The notes: a model not told the origin generated them from the sequence alone. Positions 8,521-17,230 are shown, numbered from the stretch's first letter. The stretch: DNA of 64,000 bases from Pseudomonas typographi (GCF_014694385.1 NZ_JAAOCA010000001.1:62001-126000), one strand, 5' to 3'. Program-made: numbers and translations.

Positions 8521-8541
8521 CGGCTGAGCGGGCGATAGCCG
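8521..8541 (+). promoter_or_regulatory. Possible ops-like element in exopolysaccharide leader
   Basis: GGCGATAGC (8531-8539) differs at one base from the ops core GGCGGTAGC that recruits RfaH in enterobacteria. It lies inside a small hairpin CGGCT...AGCCG (8521-8541), about 130 bp before the first start codon. The locus encodes an RfaH/NusG paralogue at 16696, which gives the match some weight. A 9-mer with one mismatch is weak evidence alone. Confidence 0.3.
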
Positions 8542-8669
8542 AGTGAATGAAAGATAAGGAAGTTGCAACTTGTTTAACTGGCCCCGTGTAGGCCGTGCGG
8601 CATTGTCGCCCGCGTTTGAATGAGTTCACGTGACTGAAGTTTAACTTTAACAAGGAAGAGTGAATTGCC

Positions 8670-9437
8670 ATGTCGCCATTGCACAACCTCGAAGACGCCG
8701 TAGCGCAACGCCTGGTCAACGATATGAACTGCCAGGGCTACGCGGTGCTTGAAGGCGCCATCGACGCCGAGGCGTTGCAAGGCTTGCGCGGATACGTCGA
8801 CGCCCAGGCCGCGCGCCATGGCCAGCAGTACTTTGCCTACCATGGCTACCCGGCCTTGGCCGGTAGCGCTTTGGCGCAATTGGCCAGCGCAGCGGGGTTC
8901 AGCGCCACATTGGCACGCCTGCACCGCGGCGGTAGCGGCAAAGACGCGGCAGACACACAGGTATTCCCGGTGCTGCGCTGCGTACAGGGCGGCAGCGGGC
9001 GCAAGGAATCCAACGCATTTCACTACGACGCGACACTGATCACCATGTTGCTGCCGATCCACATTCCCAGCGAGGGCCAACAGCGCGGCGACCTTGTTTT
9101 GTTCCCCAATCTGCGCCGTGTGCGCCCCAGCGTGGTGCTGAACGTGCTGGAAAAAGCCCTGCTGCAGAATAAGTACAGCCGCCGCCTGCTGTGCGCCGGC
9201 ATCGACCGGGGCTGGCTCAAGCCGACGGTGCTGCGCATAGAGCCGGGCAATGTGTATTTCTTTTGGGGCTACCGCTCGCTGCATGCCAACCAACCGTGTT
9301 CCCCCGAGGTGCGCCGCGCCACGGCACTGTTCCATTACGGCGACCCCCATGCCGGTAGCCTGGCTACCCGGCTGATGCTCAAGCTCAACCAACACCGGGC
9401 CCGGCGTGCCATCGCGCGGGCCACCGACACCGCCTGA
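8670..9437 (+). CDS. Phytanoyl-CoA dioxygenase-like Fe(II)/2OG oxygenase
   Basis: This 255-residue protein shows a plausible iron/2-oxoglutarate facial triad. His118-x-Asp120 lies in FHYDATL and the distal His205 in SLHANQPC. An arginine pair at 215-216 could hold 2-oxoglutarate. It has no signal peptide and should be cytoplasmic. As the first gene of the locus, preceded by AAGGAAGAG before the ATG, it probably hydroxylates a sugar, an acyl group or another polymer precursor. Oxygenases of this type are not standard exopolysaccharide genes. The fold call is fairly sure, the substrate unknown; a carrier-bound acyl or amino-acid group is one possibility given the aminotransferase that follows. 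Confidence 0.75.
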   Translation: MSPLHNLEDAVAQRLVNDMNCQGYAVLEGAIDAEALQGLRGYVDAQAARHGQQYFAYHGYPALAGSALAQLASAAGFSATLARLHRGGSGKDAADTQVFPVLRCVQGGSGRKESNAFHYDATLITMLLPIHIPSEGQQRGDLVLFPNLRRVRPSVVLNVLEKALLQNKYSRRLLCAGIDRGWLKPTVLRIEPGNVYFFWGYRSLHANQPCSPEVRRATALFHYGDPHAGSLATRLMLKLNQHRARRAIARATDTA

Positions 9438-9504
9438 ACCCACCGCAATAACCCCGGATAGCCGACGTCCACACACGCGCATGGTTTGCGCATGGGAGTT
9501 TTGC

Positions 9505-10620
9505 ATGATCAATGTGACCAAGCCCTACATGGGCAACATCGACAAGTTCAAGGCGTATGTCGACACCCTTTATGCCAGCCGCTGGCTAACCAACCATGGC
9601 CCGCTGTGCTGCGAGCTCGAAGAGCGGCTGAAGGAGCACCTGGGCGTGCGCAACATCGTGCTGACCAACAACGGCACCTCGGCGTTGCAAATCGCCTACC
9701 GGGCGTTGGGTATCACCGGCAGCGCGGTGACCACGCCGTTCAGCTTCGTGGCCACCAGCAGCACCCTGCAGTGGGAAGGCATCCGCCCGCTGTTCGCCGA
9801 CATTGACCCGCACACGTGGAACCTGGCACCCGAACACATCCAGGCCGCACTGCAGCCCGACACCCAAGCGATCGTGGCCACCCATGTGTTCGGCAACCCG
9901 TGCGCGGTGGCCAGCATCGCCGAGGTGGCTGCGCACAACCAGTTGAAGGTGGTCTACGACGGTGCCCACGCCTTCGGCGCACGCCAAGGCGGGCAATCGG
10001 TGCTCAACTTTGGCGACGTCACGACCCTTAGTTTCCATGCCACCAAGCTGTTCCACACCATCGAGGGTGGGGCGGTCATCACCCACGACGACGACCTGGC
10101 CGAACGCGTGCGGCTGCTGTGCAACTTCGGCATCGCCGACTTCGAGACCATCGAAAGCATCGGCATCAATGCCAAACTCAACGAGTTCTCCGCCGCCATG
10201 GGGCTGTGCATCCTCGACGACATCGAACTGATCTTCGAACAGCGCGCCGAGATCGGCGACTTCTACGCGCGCACCCTGGGCGACTACCTGCAGTTACAAG
10301 AAGCCGCCGCCGACAGCCAAATCAACTACAGCTACTTCCCGGTCGCGCTGCCCAACCATGCCTCGATGCTGGCGGCACGTGCCGCCCTGCAAGGGCGCGG
10401 CATCAACCCGCGGCGTTATTTCTACCCCTCGCTTGACACCCTGCCCTACCTGCAACCGCAGCGGCCGCAAGCGGTTTCCCGCGACCTGGCCGAGCGCGTG
10501 CTGTGCCTGCCGATCTACCCGGGGCTGGCGCGCGAGGTGCAAGAAACCGTGGTCGAGACGCTGCTGCGCCAGCATGAGCCGCTGGCCGTGAGCCTGCTGG
10601 CCGGAACCCAGGCGCGATGA
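9505..10620 (+). CDS. DegT/DnrJ/EryC1/StrS-family sugar aminotransferase
   Basis: This PLP enzyme probably makes a nucleotide-linked 3- or 4-amino sugar from a keto-sugar precursor. I start it at the ATG at 9505 (MINVTKPYMG), preceded by GGGAG, giving 371 residues; an upstream frame to 9406 overlaps the preceding gene and looks artefactual. Family marks are NNGTSALQIAYRALG near 55-70, DGAHAFGA (152-159) and the PLP lysine Lys181 in SFHATKLFHTIEGG. WLTNHGP near the N-terminus resembles VioA/FdtB-type enzymes. No dehydratase, epimerase or acetyltransferase for the same sugar is in the cluster, so its keto substrate comes from elsewhere. Confidence 0.9.
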   Translation: MINVTKPYMGNIDKFKAYVDTLYASRWLTNHGPLCCELEERLKEHLGVRNIVLTNNGTSALQIAYRALGITGSAVTTPFSFVATSSTLQWEGIRPLFADIDPHTWNLAPEHIQAALQPDTQAIVATHVFGNPCAVASIAEVAAHNQLKVVYDGAHAFGARQGGQSVLNFGDVTTLSFHATKLFHTIEGGAVITHDDDLAERVRLLCNFGIADFETIESIGINAKLNEFSAAMGLCILDDIELIFEQRAEIGDFYARTLGDYLQLQEAAADSQINYSYFPVALPNHASMLAARAALQGRGINPRRYFYPSLDTLPYLQPQRPQAVSRDLAERVLCLPIYPGLAREVQETVVETLLRQHEPLAVSLLAGTQAR

Positions 10621-10648
10621 AACCAAGATGCCAAGGCAGGGTGCGCCC

Positions 10649-12172
10649 ATGAGCCGCAAGCTTTCAGTTATCCATAACACCACCCTCAGCTACCTGGGCC
10701 AGGCTTACGCGTTGCTGGTCGGTATTCTGATCATGCCCTTTTACCTGGGGCATCTGGGTGCGGAAGTTTATGGCCTGATCGGCTTCTACACGGTGATGCA
10801 ATCCTGGCTGCAGTTGCTCGACGTCGGCCTGTCGGCTTCGCTGGTTCGCCAGATCGCCCACCACCAAAGCTTGGCCGAACAAGGCCAGCGCAGCGGTGGT
10901 TGGTTAATGCGCTCGTTCGAGATCATCTTCCTGCCGATGACCCTTGGCACTTTGCTGGCCGTGTACCTCGGCAGCCCTTGGTTGGCCGAGCATTGGCTCA
11001 ACGCCCAGGCCCTGGATACCCGCACCCTGGTCAACTGCATCGTGCTGATGGGCGCGATGGTGGGCCTGCGCCTGTACGCCACGCTTTACAAAAGCGGCCT
11101 GCAAGGGCTGGAAATGCACGCCTGGCTGAACCTGGCCAATGTGTTCATCGCCACCCTACGTTACTTCGGCGGCTTGTTCCTGGTGGCGTTCGTGTCCCAG
11201 CAGGCGCTGGTGTTCTTCGAATTCCAGTTGGCTGTAGCCATCATCGAAACGCTGATCTTCGCCACCAAGGCCTATGCGCGGTTGCCCGCGCCGTCGTTGT
11301 GGAGCGGCTTCAACAAGGCGCTGGTGCGCCCGATCATCCCGTTCGCGGCGAGTATTTCGTTTACCTCGGTGCTGTGGATCGTGCTCACCCAACTCGACAA
11401 GATGCTGCTCTCCGAGCAGTTGCTGTTAACCGAGTATGGGTACTTCTCGCTGGTGGCGTTGATGACCAACGGCATCCTGATGTTGATCAACCCGCTGGTG
11501 CAAACCCTGCTACCACGCATGACCGTGCTCAAGGCCGAGGGCCGCGACCAAGACATGCTGCAGCTGTACCTGGCGGCCAGCCGCTTCACTTGCACGTTCT
11601 TGTTCCCGCTGGCGGCGGTGATGGCGGTCCATTCGGGCGACCTGCTCTATGCCTGGAGCGGCGACCGCGAGGCCGCCGACTGGGGCGACCCGATCCTGTT
11701 TTGGTACGCCTTGGGCGCGGCGATCATGGCCGCCAGCGCGTTCCAATACCACCTGCAATATGCCCACGGGCGGATCCGCCTGCACGTGTGGTACAGCCTG
11801 GTTTCGGCATTGATCACGGTGCCGACCATGGCGGCGGCCATCTATTACCAAGGCGCACTGGGCGCTGCGGTGGCCTGGTTCGCGCTGCGCTTGGTGTCGT
11901 TCGCGCTGTGGCCGCAGGTGGTGCATCGCAGCCTGGCACCGAACATCCACCAGCCGTGGCTCAGCGACATCCTGCGCATCAGCTTTTTCACCGTAGTGGG
12001 CTTGGGCATCAGCCAGCCGTTGTACCGCGCGGTCGCCGGTGGTGGCCGCTTGAGCATCATCCTGGGCTTGGGTTTATGCGGCTTGCTGACATTGGCCCTG
12101 GTCGTGGCCAGCTACAAACCGATGGTCACGCGCCTTCTTCTTCTTCTGAGCAAGCCGAGCGTAGGCCGATGA
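10649..12172 (+). CDS. wzx: Wzx-type polysaccharide flippase
   Basis: A 507-residue membrane protein with about 12-14 hydrophobic segments and the N-terminal layout of the MOP/PST superfamily (MSRKLSVIHNTTLSYLGQAY, then a LGAEVYGLIGFY motif). It would flip undecaprenyl-linked repeat units to the periplasm. I prefer the ATG at 10649, with AAGGCAGGG upstream, over the one at 10628, which adds seven unlikely residues. Its stop overlaps the next start as ATGA. With the Wzy-like, Wzc and Wza proteins it completes a Wzx/Wzy-dependent pathway. Confidence 0.9.
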   Translation: MSRKLSVIHNTTLSYLGQAYALLVGILIMPFYLGHLGAEVYGLIGFYTVMQSWLQLLDVGLSASLVRQIAHHQSLAEQGQRSGGWLMRSFEIIFLPMTLGTLLAVYLGSPWLAEHWLNAQALDTRTLVNCIVLMGAMVGLRLYATLYKSGLQGLEMHAWLNLANVFIATLRYFGGLFLVAFVSQQALVFFEFQLAVAIIETLIFATKAYARLPAPSLWSGFNKALVRPIIPFAASISFTSVLWIVLTQLDKMLLSEQLLLTEYGYFSLVALMTNGILMLINPLVQTLLPRMTVLKAEGRDQDMLQLYLAASRFTCTFLFPLAAVMAVHSGDLLYAWSGDREAADWGDPILFWYALGAAIMAASAFQYHLQYAHGRIRLHVWYSLVSALITVPTMAAAIYYQGALGAAVAWFALRLVSFALWPQVVHRSLAPNIHQPWLSDILRISFFTVVGLGISQPLYRAVAGGGRLSIILGLGLCGLLTLALVVASYKPMVTRLLLLLSKPSVGR

Positions 12173-13098
12173 GCAGTAGAACCGAACAACAGATCATGCA
12201 GGGCTGGGACCCGGCGGCGGAACCGCTGCTGACCATTACCTGCCCGGCTTACAACCAGCGCGAATACATCGCCCAGACCCTGGACAGCTTTCTTGCCCAG
12301 CAAACCGATTTTCCGTTCGAGATCTTGGTCAACGACGACGCCTCTCATGATGGCACCGCCGGGGTGATCGCCAACTATGCCGCGCGCTACCCACGCCTGA
12401 TTCGCCCGGTGTTCCATCAACAGAACCAGTACCAACAGGGCAAGTATTGCTTCCCGGCGCTGTTCAATATGGCACGCGGCCGCTACATCGCTTACTGCGA
12501 TGGCGACGACTATTGGTGCGACCCACTCAAGCTGCAAAAGCAGGTGGACTTCCTACAGGCCCACCCCGACTACGTGATCACCTACCACGACGCAGTGGTG
12601 GTGGATGCCCAGGGCGAACATGGCCTGCAATTGGGCCCGCAATTGCGCTGCAATGCCACCAACATGGACCTGCTGAAGGGGCGGCGTATCTCGACCCTGA
12701 CCGCGGTGTTTCGCAACGTGCTGCACGAGTTGCCCCGGGAGCTTGAACAAGCGCCGATGCTCGACCTGTGCTGGTGGTCGCTGCTCGGCGCATACGGCAA
12801 AGGCAAGTACATGCCCGACATCGCCCCAGGGGGTTACCGCGTGCATTGCGGCGGCGTGTTCTCGATGCGCTCGAACAAGCGAAAAATTCACATGTCGCTG
12901 CAAACCCACATGGCGCTGGCCAACTACTACCAGCACCAAGGCGACCAGAAGCTTTACGAGCATTACCTGGTACAGGTGTTTGGCCTGGCCCTGGCGGCCA
13001 TTTCCCCAGGGCAAAAGCTGCGGGCCCTGGCGCTGATGCTGCGCAACGTCACCTTCAACCTGTTCAAGCGCCTGAATTTCAGCGCCACGAGGGGGTAG
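12169..13098 (+). CDS. Glycosyltransferase family 2
   Basis: A 309-residue GT-A enzyme. It starts with the ATG that overlaps the wzx stop (ATGA, 12169-12172); the same frame stays open far upstream but only as a shadow of wzx. The nucleotide-sugar site shows TITCPAYNQREYIAQTL near residues 22-38, NDDAS at 55-59 and the metal-binding DGDD motif near 105. There is no membrane segment, so it should act at the cytoplasmic face on lipid-linked acceptors. It adds one sugar of the repeat unit; which sugar cannot be told. Confidence 0.92.
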   Translation: MSSRTEQQIMQGWDPAAEPLLTITCPAYNQREYIAQTLDSFLAQQTDFPFEILVNDDASHDGTAGVIANYAARYPRLIRPVFHQQNQYQQGKYCFPALFNMARGRYIAYCDGDDYWCDPLKLQKQVDFLQAHPDYVITYHDAVVVDAQGEHGLQLGPQLRCNATNMDLLKGRRISTLTAVFRNVLHELPRELEQAPMLDLCWWSLLGAYGKGKYMPDIAPGGYRVHCGGVFSMRSNKRKIHMSLQTHMALANYYQHQGDQKLYEHYLVQVFGLALAAISPGQKLRALALMLRNVTFNLFKRLNFSATRG

Positions 13099-13101
13099 GC
13101 G

Positions 13102-13542
13102 ATGTTCAACAAAGTGTTGGTGCTGTGCGTGGGCAACATCTGCCGCAGCCCGATGGCCGAAGCGCTGCTTCGCCAGCGCCTGCAAGGGCGCAACGTGCAG
13201 GTGGCCTCGGCCGGCTTGGCGGCATGCGTCGGCGCCGGTATCGACCCCAGCGCCCAGGCGGTGCTGGCCCAAGCGCAGCTCGAGGCGCGCGAGCACCGCG
13301 CCTGCCAGGTCAGCATCGACATGCTCAATTGGGCCGAGTTGGTATTGCTGATGGACCAGCCGCAGGTCAGCAATGTGGTGCGCTTGGCGCCCCAGGTGCG
13401 CGGCAAAGCCTTCCTGATCGGCAAATGGCAGGGCGGCCTGGAAATCGTCGACCCGTTCCGCCGGCCGAAGAAAGTGTTTCAACAAACCTACCAGCACCTG
13501 TCGCGCTGCGTCGATGACTGGCTGCCGTATCTGAGTCATTAG
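13102..13542 (+). CDS. Low-molecular-weight protein-tyrosine phosphatase (Wzb-like)
   Basis: A 146-residue phosphatase with the signature C-x5-R at Cys9-Arg15 (LCVGNICRSP) and the general-acid Asp117 in VDPFRRP. Such enzymes dephosphorylate the C-terminal tyrosine cluster of the partner BY-kinase and so cycle polymer export and chain-length control. The partner lies 11 bp downstream at 13554. Length and motifs are complete and it is expected to be active. Confidence 0.94.
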   Translation: MFNKVLVLCVGNICRSPMAEALLRQRLQGRNVQVASAGLAACVGAGIDPSAQAVLAQAQLEAREHRACQVSIDMLNWAELVLLMDQPQVSNVVRLAPQVRGKAFLIGKWQGGLEIVDPFRRPKKVFQQTYQHLSRCVDDWLPYLSH

Positions 13543-13553
13543 GAGCTACACCC

Positions 13554-15824
13554 ATGACTGTTGCAATGAGCCGCTCGAACCTTGAGCTGTACAAAGACCC
13601 TCAGATCGACATCGCCACCCTTCTGCGCATGCTGATCGACCATAAGTGGCTGATCGCCTCGATGATGGGGCTGTGCACTACGCTCGGCGTGCTCTACGCC
13701 GTAGTGGCCACCCCGGTGTACCAGGCCAACTCGATGATCCAGATCGAACCGAAGAAAACCGGCATCGATGCAACGCCCGTGGTCAACAGCAAGCCCACCT
13801 CGGTGTCGGAGGCGGCCACCGAGATCGAGTTGATCAAGTCACGCGCCGTGCTCACCCGGGTAGTCAATGACCTCAAGCTCGACATCACCGCCACCCCGCG
13901 CTACTTCCCAGGCATCGGCCGCTGGGCGGCGCGGCGCTATAAACCCAACGGCAGCGAAGCGCTGGCCGCGCCACCGCTGGGGCTGGGTGCCTACGCCTGG
14001 GGCGGCGAGCACATCGACGTTTATGCCTTCAATGTGCCCGATGCCATGCTCGGCCAACGCCTGGTGCTCACCGCCGGAGAAAAGGGCGCCTATACCGTGC
14101 GCGACAAAGACGGCGCCGTGCTGGTCGAGGGCCAGGTGGGTGATGAAATGAACCAGCACGGCGTGCAGCTTCAACTGGCTGAACTCACCGCTCGCCCGGG
14201 CACCGAGTTCTACCTGTCACGCCATCGCGAGCTGCCGACCGCGCTGGAGTACCAACAGCGCCTGAAGGTGGTCGAAGCCGGCAAAGACTCCGGCATCGTT
14301 TACCTGTCGATCCAGGACCCAGACCCGGCCAAAGCCATCGCTGTGCTCGAGGAAGTGAGCCAGCTGTATGTGCGCCAGAACGTCGAGCGCAGCTCTGCCG
14401 AAGCTGCCCAGCGCCTGGAGTTCTTGCGTTCGCAACTGCCGGTGGTACGCAAGGAACTGGAGCGCTCCGAGCAGGCCCTGAATGATTACCAAGCAAAGTC
14501 CAAGTCGGTGGATATCAGCCTGGAAACCCGCTCGGTACTCGACCAAGTGGTGAACTACGACAACCAATTGTCGGAGCTGCGCCTCAAGCGCGCCGACATG
14601 GACCGCTTGTACACCCGCCAGCACCCGGCCTCGATTGCCTTGGGCCAACAGATCAGCCAGCTCGAAGCGCAAAAGGCCAGCCTGCAAGAGCGCATCAAAT
14701 CGCTGCCGCAAACCCAGCAAGAGCTATTGCGCCTGACTCGCGACATGCAGGTCACCACCCAAACCTACACCTCGCTGCTGAACAAAGCGCAGGAGCAAGA
14801 CATCATCCGCGCCGGCAATATCGGCAACGTGCGCATCATCGACAAGGCCGACAGCAACATCGAGGAGCCGGTCAAGCCGATGCGTACACTGATCGTCGCC
14901 CTTGCCGCGCTGCTTGGCGCGTTGCTGGCGGTGGGCATCGTGTTCCTGCGCCAGGCGTTCTACCGCGGCGTCGAAAACCCCGAAAGCATCGAAAACCTCG
15001 GCATGCCGGTATACGCCTCGCTGCCGCTGTCACGCCGCCAAGAGCGCCTGAACAAACAGCGCAAGCCCAGCCGCCGGAGTAGCGGCCAACGCAGTGCCAC
15101 TCAGCGCAGTGCCGCCCAACAAGATGCGGCCGCCCCACCGCGGCTGCTCAGCGTGGTCGAGCCCACCGAGTTGGCCGTGGAGTCGCTGCGTAGCCTGCGC
15201 ACCAGCCTGCACTTCGCGATGCTCGAAGCGCGCAACAACGTGCTGATGATCACCAGCCCCACCCCGGGGGTGGGCAAGTCGTTCGTGTGCGGCAACCTGG
15301 CAGCGGTCATCGCCCAGGCTGGCAAGCGGGTGCTGTTGATAGATGCCGACATGCGCAAGGGCTACCTGGCCAAAACCTTCGGTTTGCAGCCCGAACTGGG
15401 CCTCTCCGATGCCCTGGCCAACCGTGCGGCGATCAGCCAAGTGATCAACGACACCGGTATCGACAACCTGCAACTGATCGCCTGCGGCTATGCCGCGCCC
15501 AATCCGTCCGAGCTGCTGATGCACGACAACTTCAGCAAGCTGTTGCGCGAGGTGTCGGTGCATTACGACCTGGTCATCATCGACACCCCACCGATCATGG
15601 CCGTGACCGATGCCGCGCTGGTCGGCCGCCAGGCCGGCACTACGTTGCTGGTGGCGCGCTTTGGCCTGAGCACAGAGAAGGAAATCGAAACCTCCAAGCG
15701 CCGCCTGGGCCAGAACGGCGTGCTGATCAAGGGCGCGATCTTCAACGCGGTGCTGCGCAAGGCCAGCACCGCCGAGTACGACACCGCCGCCTACGGCTAC
15801 GACTATTCACCGCGCGGCCAGTAA
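13554..15824 (+). CDS. wzc: Wzc-type BY-kinase and polysaccharide co-polymerase
   Basis: A 756-residue fusion of Wzz and kinase domains. A first membrane segment lies at about residues 33-52 and the periplasmic domain carries coiled coil at about 260-400. The second membrane segment (about 440-465) precedes the cytoplasmic kinase. The kinase has Walker A TPGVGKS near 575, Walker A' LLIDADMRKG near 595 and Walker B IIDTPP near 676. The C-terminus ends in a short tyrosine cluster (AEYDTAAYGYDYSPRGQ), the autophosphorylation site. Together with Wza and the phosphatase it controls polymer length and export. The cytoplasmic linker at about 490-530 is Arg/Ser/Gln-rich. Confidence 0.95.
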   Translation: MTVAMSRSNLELYKDPQIDIATLLRMLIDHKWLIASMMGLCTTLGVLYAVVATPVYQANSMIQIEPKKTGIDATPVVNSKPTSVSEAATEIELIKSRAVLTRVVNDLKLDITATPRYFPGIGRWAARRYKPNGSEALAAPPLGLGAYAWGGEHIDVYAFNVPDAMLGQRLVLTAGEKGAYTVRDKDGAVLVEGQVGDEMNQHGVQLQLAELTARPGTEFYLSRHRELPTALEYQQRLKVVEAGKDSGIVYLSIQDPDPAKAIAVLEEVSQLYVRQNVERSSAEAAQRLEFLRSQLPVVRKELERSEQALNDYQAKSKSVDISLETRSVLDQVVNYDNQLSELRLKRADMDRLYTRQHPASIALGQQISQLEAQKASLQERIKSLPQTQQELLRLTRDMQVTTQTYTSLLNKAQEQDIIRAGNIGNVRIIDKADSNIEEPVKPMRTLIVALAALLGALLAVGIVFLRQAFYRGVENPESIENLGMPVYASLPLSRRQERLNKQRKPSRRSSGQRSATQRSAAQQDAAAPPRLLSVVEPTELAVESLRSLRTSLHFAMLEARNNVLMITSPTPGVGKSFVCGNLAAVIAQAGKRVLLIDADMRKGYLAKTFGLQPELGLSDALANRAAISQVINDTGIDNLQLIACGYAAPNPSELLMHDNFSKLLREVSVHYDLVIIDTPPIMAVTDAALVGRQAGTTLLVARFGLSTEKEIETSKRRLGQNGVLIKGAIFNAVLRKASTAEYDTAAYGYDYSPRGQ

Positions 15825-15850
15825 CGGCAACCGCCACGGAGGTAACGGGC

Positions 15851-16615
15851 ATGACCACCACCCTTGCAATGATGCAGCCGTACTGGTTTCCCTACCTGGG
15901 TTACTTCCAACTGATCGCCGCCGCCGATGCCTTCGTGCTCGGCGACGACTTGCAGTACGTTAAGGACGGCTGGGTCAACCGCAACCGTATCCTCTGCGCG
16001 GGCCAGCCGTGGATGTTCAGCCTACCGCTGAAAAAGGCCGCCCATGGTTTGAACATCAACCAGCGGGAACTGGCCGACGACGCCCCGGCCAGCTTGGCGC
16101 GGTTGCTCAAGACCATCGCCCTGCACTATGCCCGGGCGCCCCAGCGGGGCGAGGTATTGCCGCTGCTGGAAACCCTGCTGCTGCACCCGGAACGCAACCT
16201 GGCCCGTTACCTTGAACACTCGCTGCGCAAAACCTGTAGCTACCTCGGGATCGACACGCCGATCCTGGTGGCATCGGACCTGCACATCCGCGAGGTGCAA
16301 AACAAACAAGACCGGGTGGTCAAAACCCTGCACAAGCTCGGTGGCCAGCGCTACCTCAATCCCATCGGCGGCCTCGACCTGTACGACGAAGCGACCTTCG
16401 CCGCCGCCGGGTTGCAGTTGCGCTTTCACCGAATGAACACCGTGCAATACCCGCAGTTCAAGGGGCCATTCGTGCCCTACCTGTCGATCATAGACGTGAT
16501 GATGTTCAACCCCGTCGAAAGGATTCGCCAGTGGCTTGCCGATTTCACTTGCCTGCCCCCGCTGGGGTCACCGCCCTGCTGCGAGAAACGCCTGCCAAGC
16601 CTGAGCCTCGGGTAA
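15851..16615 (+). CDS. WbqC-family protein
   Basis: A 254-residue soluble protein of the WbqC family found in O-antigen and exopolysaccharide loci. The characteristic start MMQPYWFPYLGYFQLIAAAD is present, followed by VKDGWVNRNRI; PYLSIIDVMMFN lies near the end. The family's biochemical role is not firmly known to me. Genomically it goes with amino-sugar modification. The ATG at 15851 has a strong GGAGGTAA site; the longer frame from 15287 is a wzc shadow. The last 25 residues are Cys/Pro-rich and look unlike the rest, so a late frameshift or lineage-specific tail is possible. Confidence 0.85.
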   Translation: MTTTLAMMQPYWFPYLGYFQLIAAADAFVLGDDLQYVKDGWVNRNRILCAGQPWMFSLPLKKAAHGLNINQRELADDAPASLARLLKTIALHYARAPQRGEVLPLLETLLLHPERNLARYLEHSLRKTCSYLGIDTPILVASDLHIREVQNKQDRVVKTLHKLGGQRYLNPIGGLDLYDEATFAAAGLQLRFHRMNTVQYPQFKGPFVPYLSIIDVMMFNPVERIRQWLADFTCLPPLGSPPCCEKRLPSLSLG

Positions 16616-16695
16616 CCCCGGTGGCCTTTCTCGTGGCAGCGCCGCGCCCCTACACCAGCATCTTCAAGCCATTGTATTTGCATAGGAATGCACAC

Positions 16696-17202
16696 ATGAA
16701 CGCGTTCACCCAGCCCGCCCCAGCCCAATGGTTTCTCATCCAGACCAAGCCCCGCCAGGAAGCCCGCGCCGAGGAGCACCTGCTGCGCCAACGCTTCGAG
16801 TGCTACCGGCCGCTGCAACCGAACAACGAAGCCCGCCGCGGTGCCGAGCCGGCGCTGTTTCCCGGCTACTTGTTCATTCGCATGGCGGCCCAGGATAACT
16901 GGTACCCGATTCGCTCTACCCGTGGCGTGACCCGGGTGGTGTCGTTCGGCACGTCCCCCTGCCCGGTGCCCGACGCGCTGGTGGAGCAAATCCGCCTGCG
17001 CCTGGCCAAGCCGTGTGCGCCCGTCAGCTTCGTCCAGGGCGAAGCCGTGCGGGTGAAAGCCGGCACCAGCGAACTGCAAGCCATCTTCCTGTGCGACGAC
17101 GGCCAGGAACGTGCGGTGATCCTGCTCAACCTGTTGCAGCGCCAACAGCGGGTCAGCCTGCCCAAGCAGCAACTGGCCCGGCTGGTCGCCCATGCCTGTT
17201 GA
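16696..17202 (+). CDS. RfaH/NusG-like transcription antitermination protein
   Basis: A 168-residue NusG paralogue. The NGN domain runs over about 10-110: QWFLIQTKPRQEARAEEHL at the start, then FPGYLFIRM and TRGVTRVVSFG. A short C-terminal KOW-like region follows, with VKAGTSELQAIF near 120-130. Paralogues of this kind bind paused RNA polymerase at a leader element and suppress termination in long polysaccharide operons. Here the gene sits mid-operon rather than first, so it may feed back on its own transcript. Start chosen at 16696 with TAGGA at suitable spacing; the longer frame lacks family similarity. Confidence 0.88.
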   Translation: MNAFTQPAPAQWFLIQTKPRQEARAEEHLLRQRFECYRPLQPNNEARRGAEPALFPGYLFIRMAAQDNWYPIRSTRGVTRVVSFGTSPCPVPDALVEQIRLRLAKPCAPVSFVQGEAVRVKAGTSELQAIFLCDDGQERAVILLNLLQRQQRVSLPKQQLARLVAHAC

Positions 17203-17230
17203 GCCTTCACCTCTGCAACCGGAGCCGCTG

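Larger units (their letters stand above)
8042..8669. other. AT-rich leader/control region of exopolysaccharide locus
   Basis: This 628-bp interval has no supportable gene; a 79-codon frame at 8299-8538 looks random. It is clearly more AT-rich than either flank, especially 8220-8310. It holds a cluster of GCGCCA words (8073-8306), a perfect inverted repeat (8336-8353) and a small hairpin with an ops-like core (8521-8541). A weak stem TGGCT-AGT-AGCCA at 8114-8126, with a T-run at 8137-8143, could end the davBA transcript. The long untranslated leader suits an operon controlled by a processive antiterminator. Confidence 0.6.

Noticed and set aside
8299..8538. 79-codon plus-strand frame in the exopolysaccharide leader
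   Set aside because: No family similarity and no ribosome site; better read as a leader.
8574..9521. Long minus-strand open frame of 315 codons opposite the oxygenase gene
   Set aside because: It is a GC-rich shadow: His/Gln/Ala-heavy composition, no domain, and the plus strand carries a clear oxygenase with a ribosome site.
10900..12168. Upstream extension of the GT2 reading frame into the wzx gene
   Set aside because: The frame is open but Pro/Arg/Gly-rich; the ATG at 12169 overlapping the wzx stop gives the normal GT2 N-terminus.
12553..13539. Minus-strand open frame of 328 codons across the GT2 and phosphatase genes
   Set aside because: Spans two well-supported plus-strand genes with intact motifs; no start signal or family similarity.
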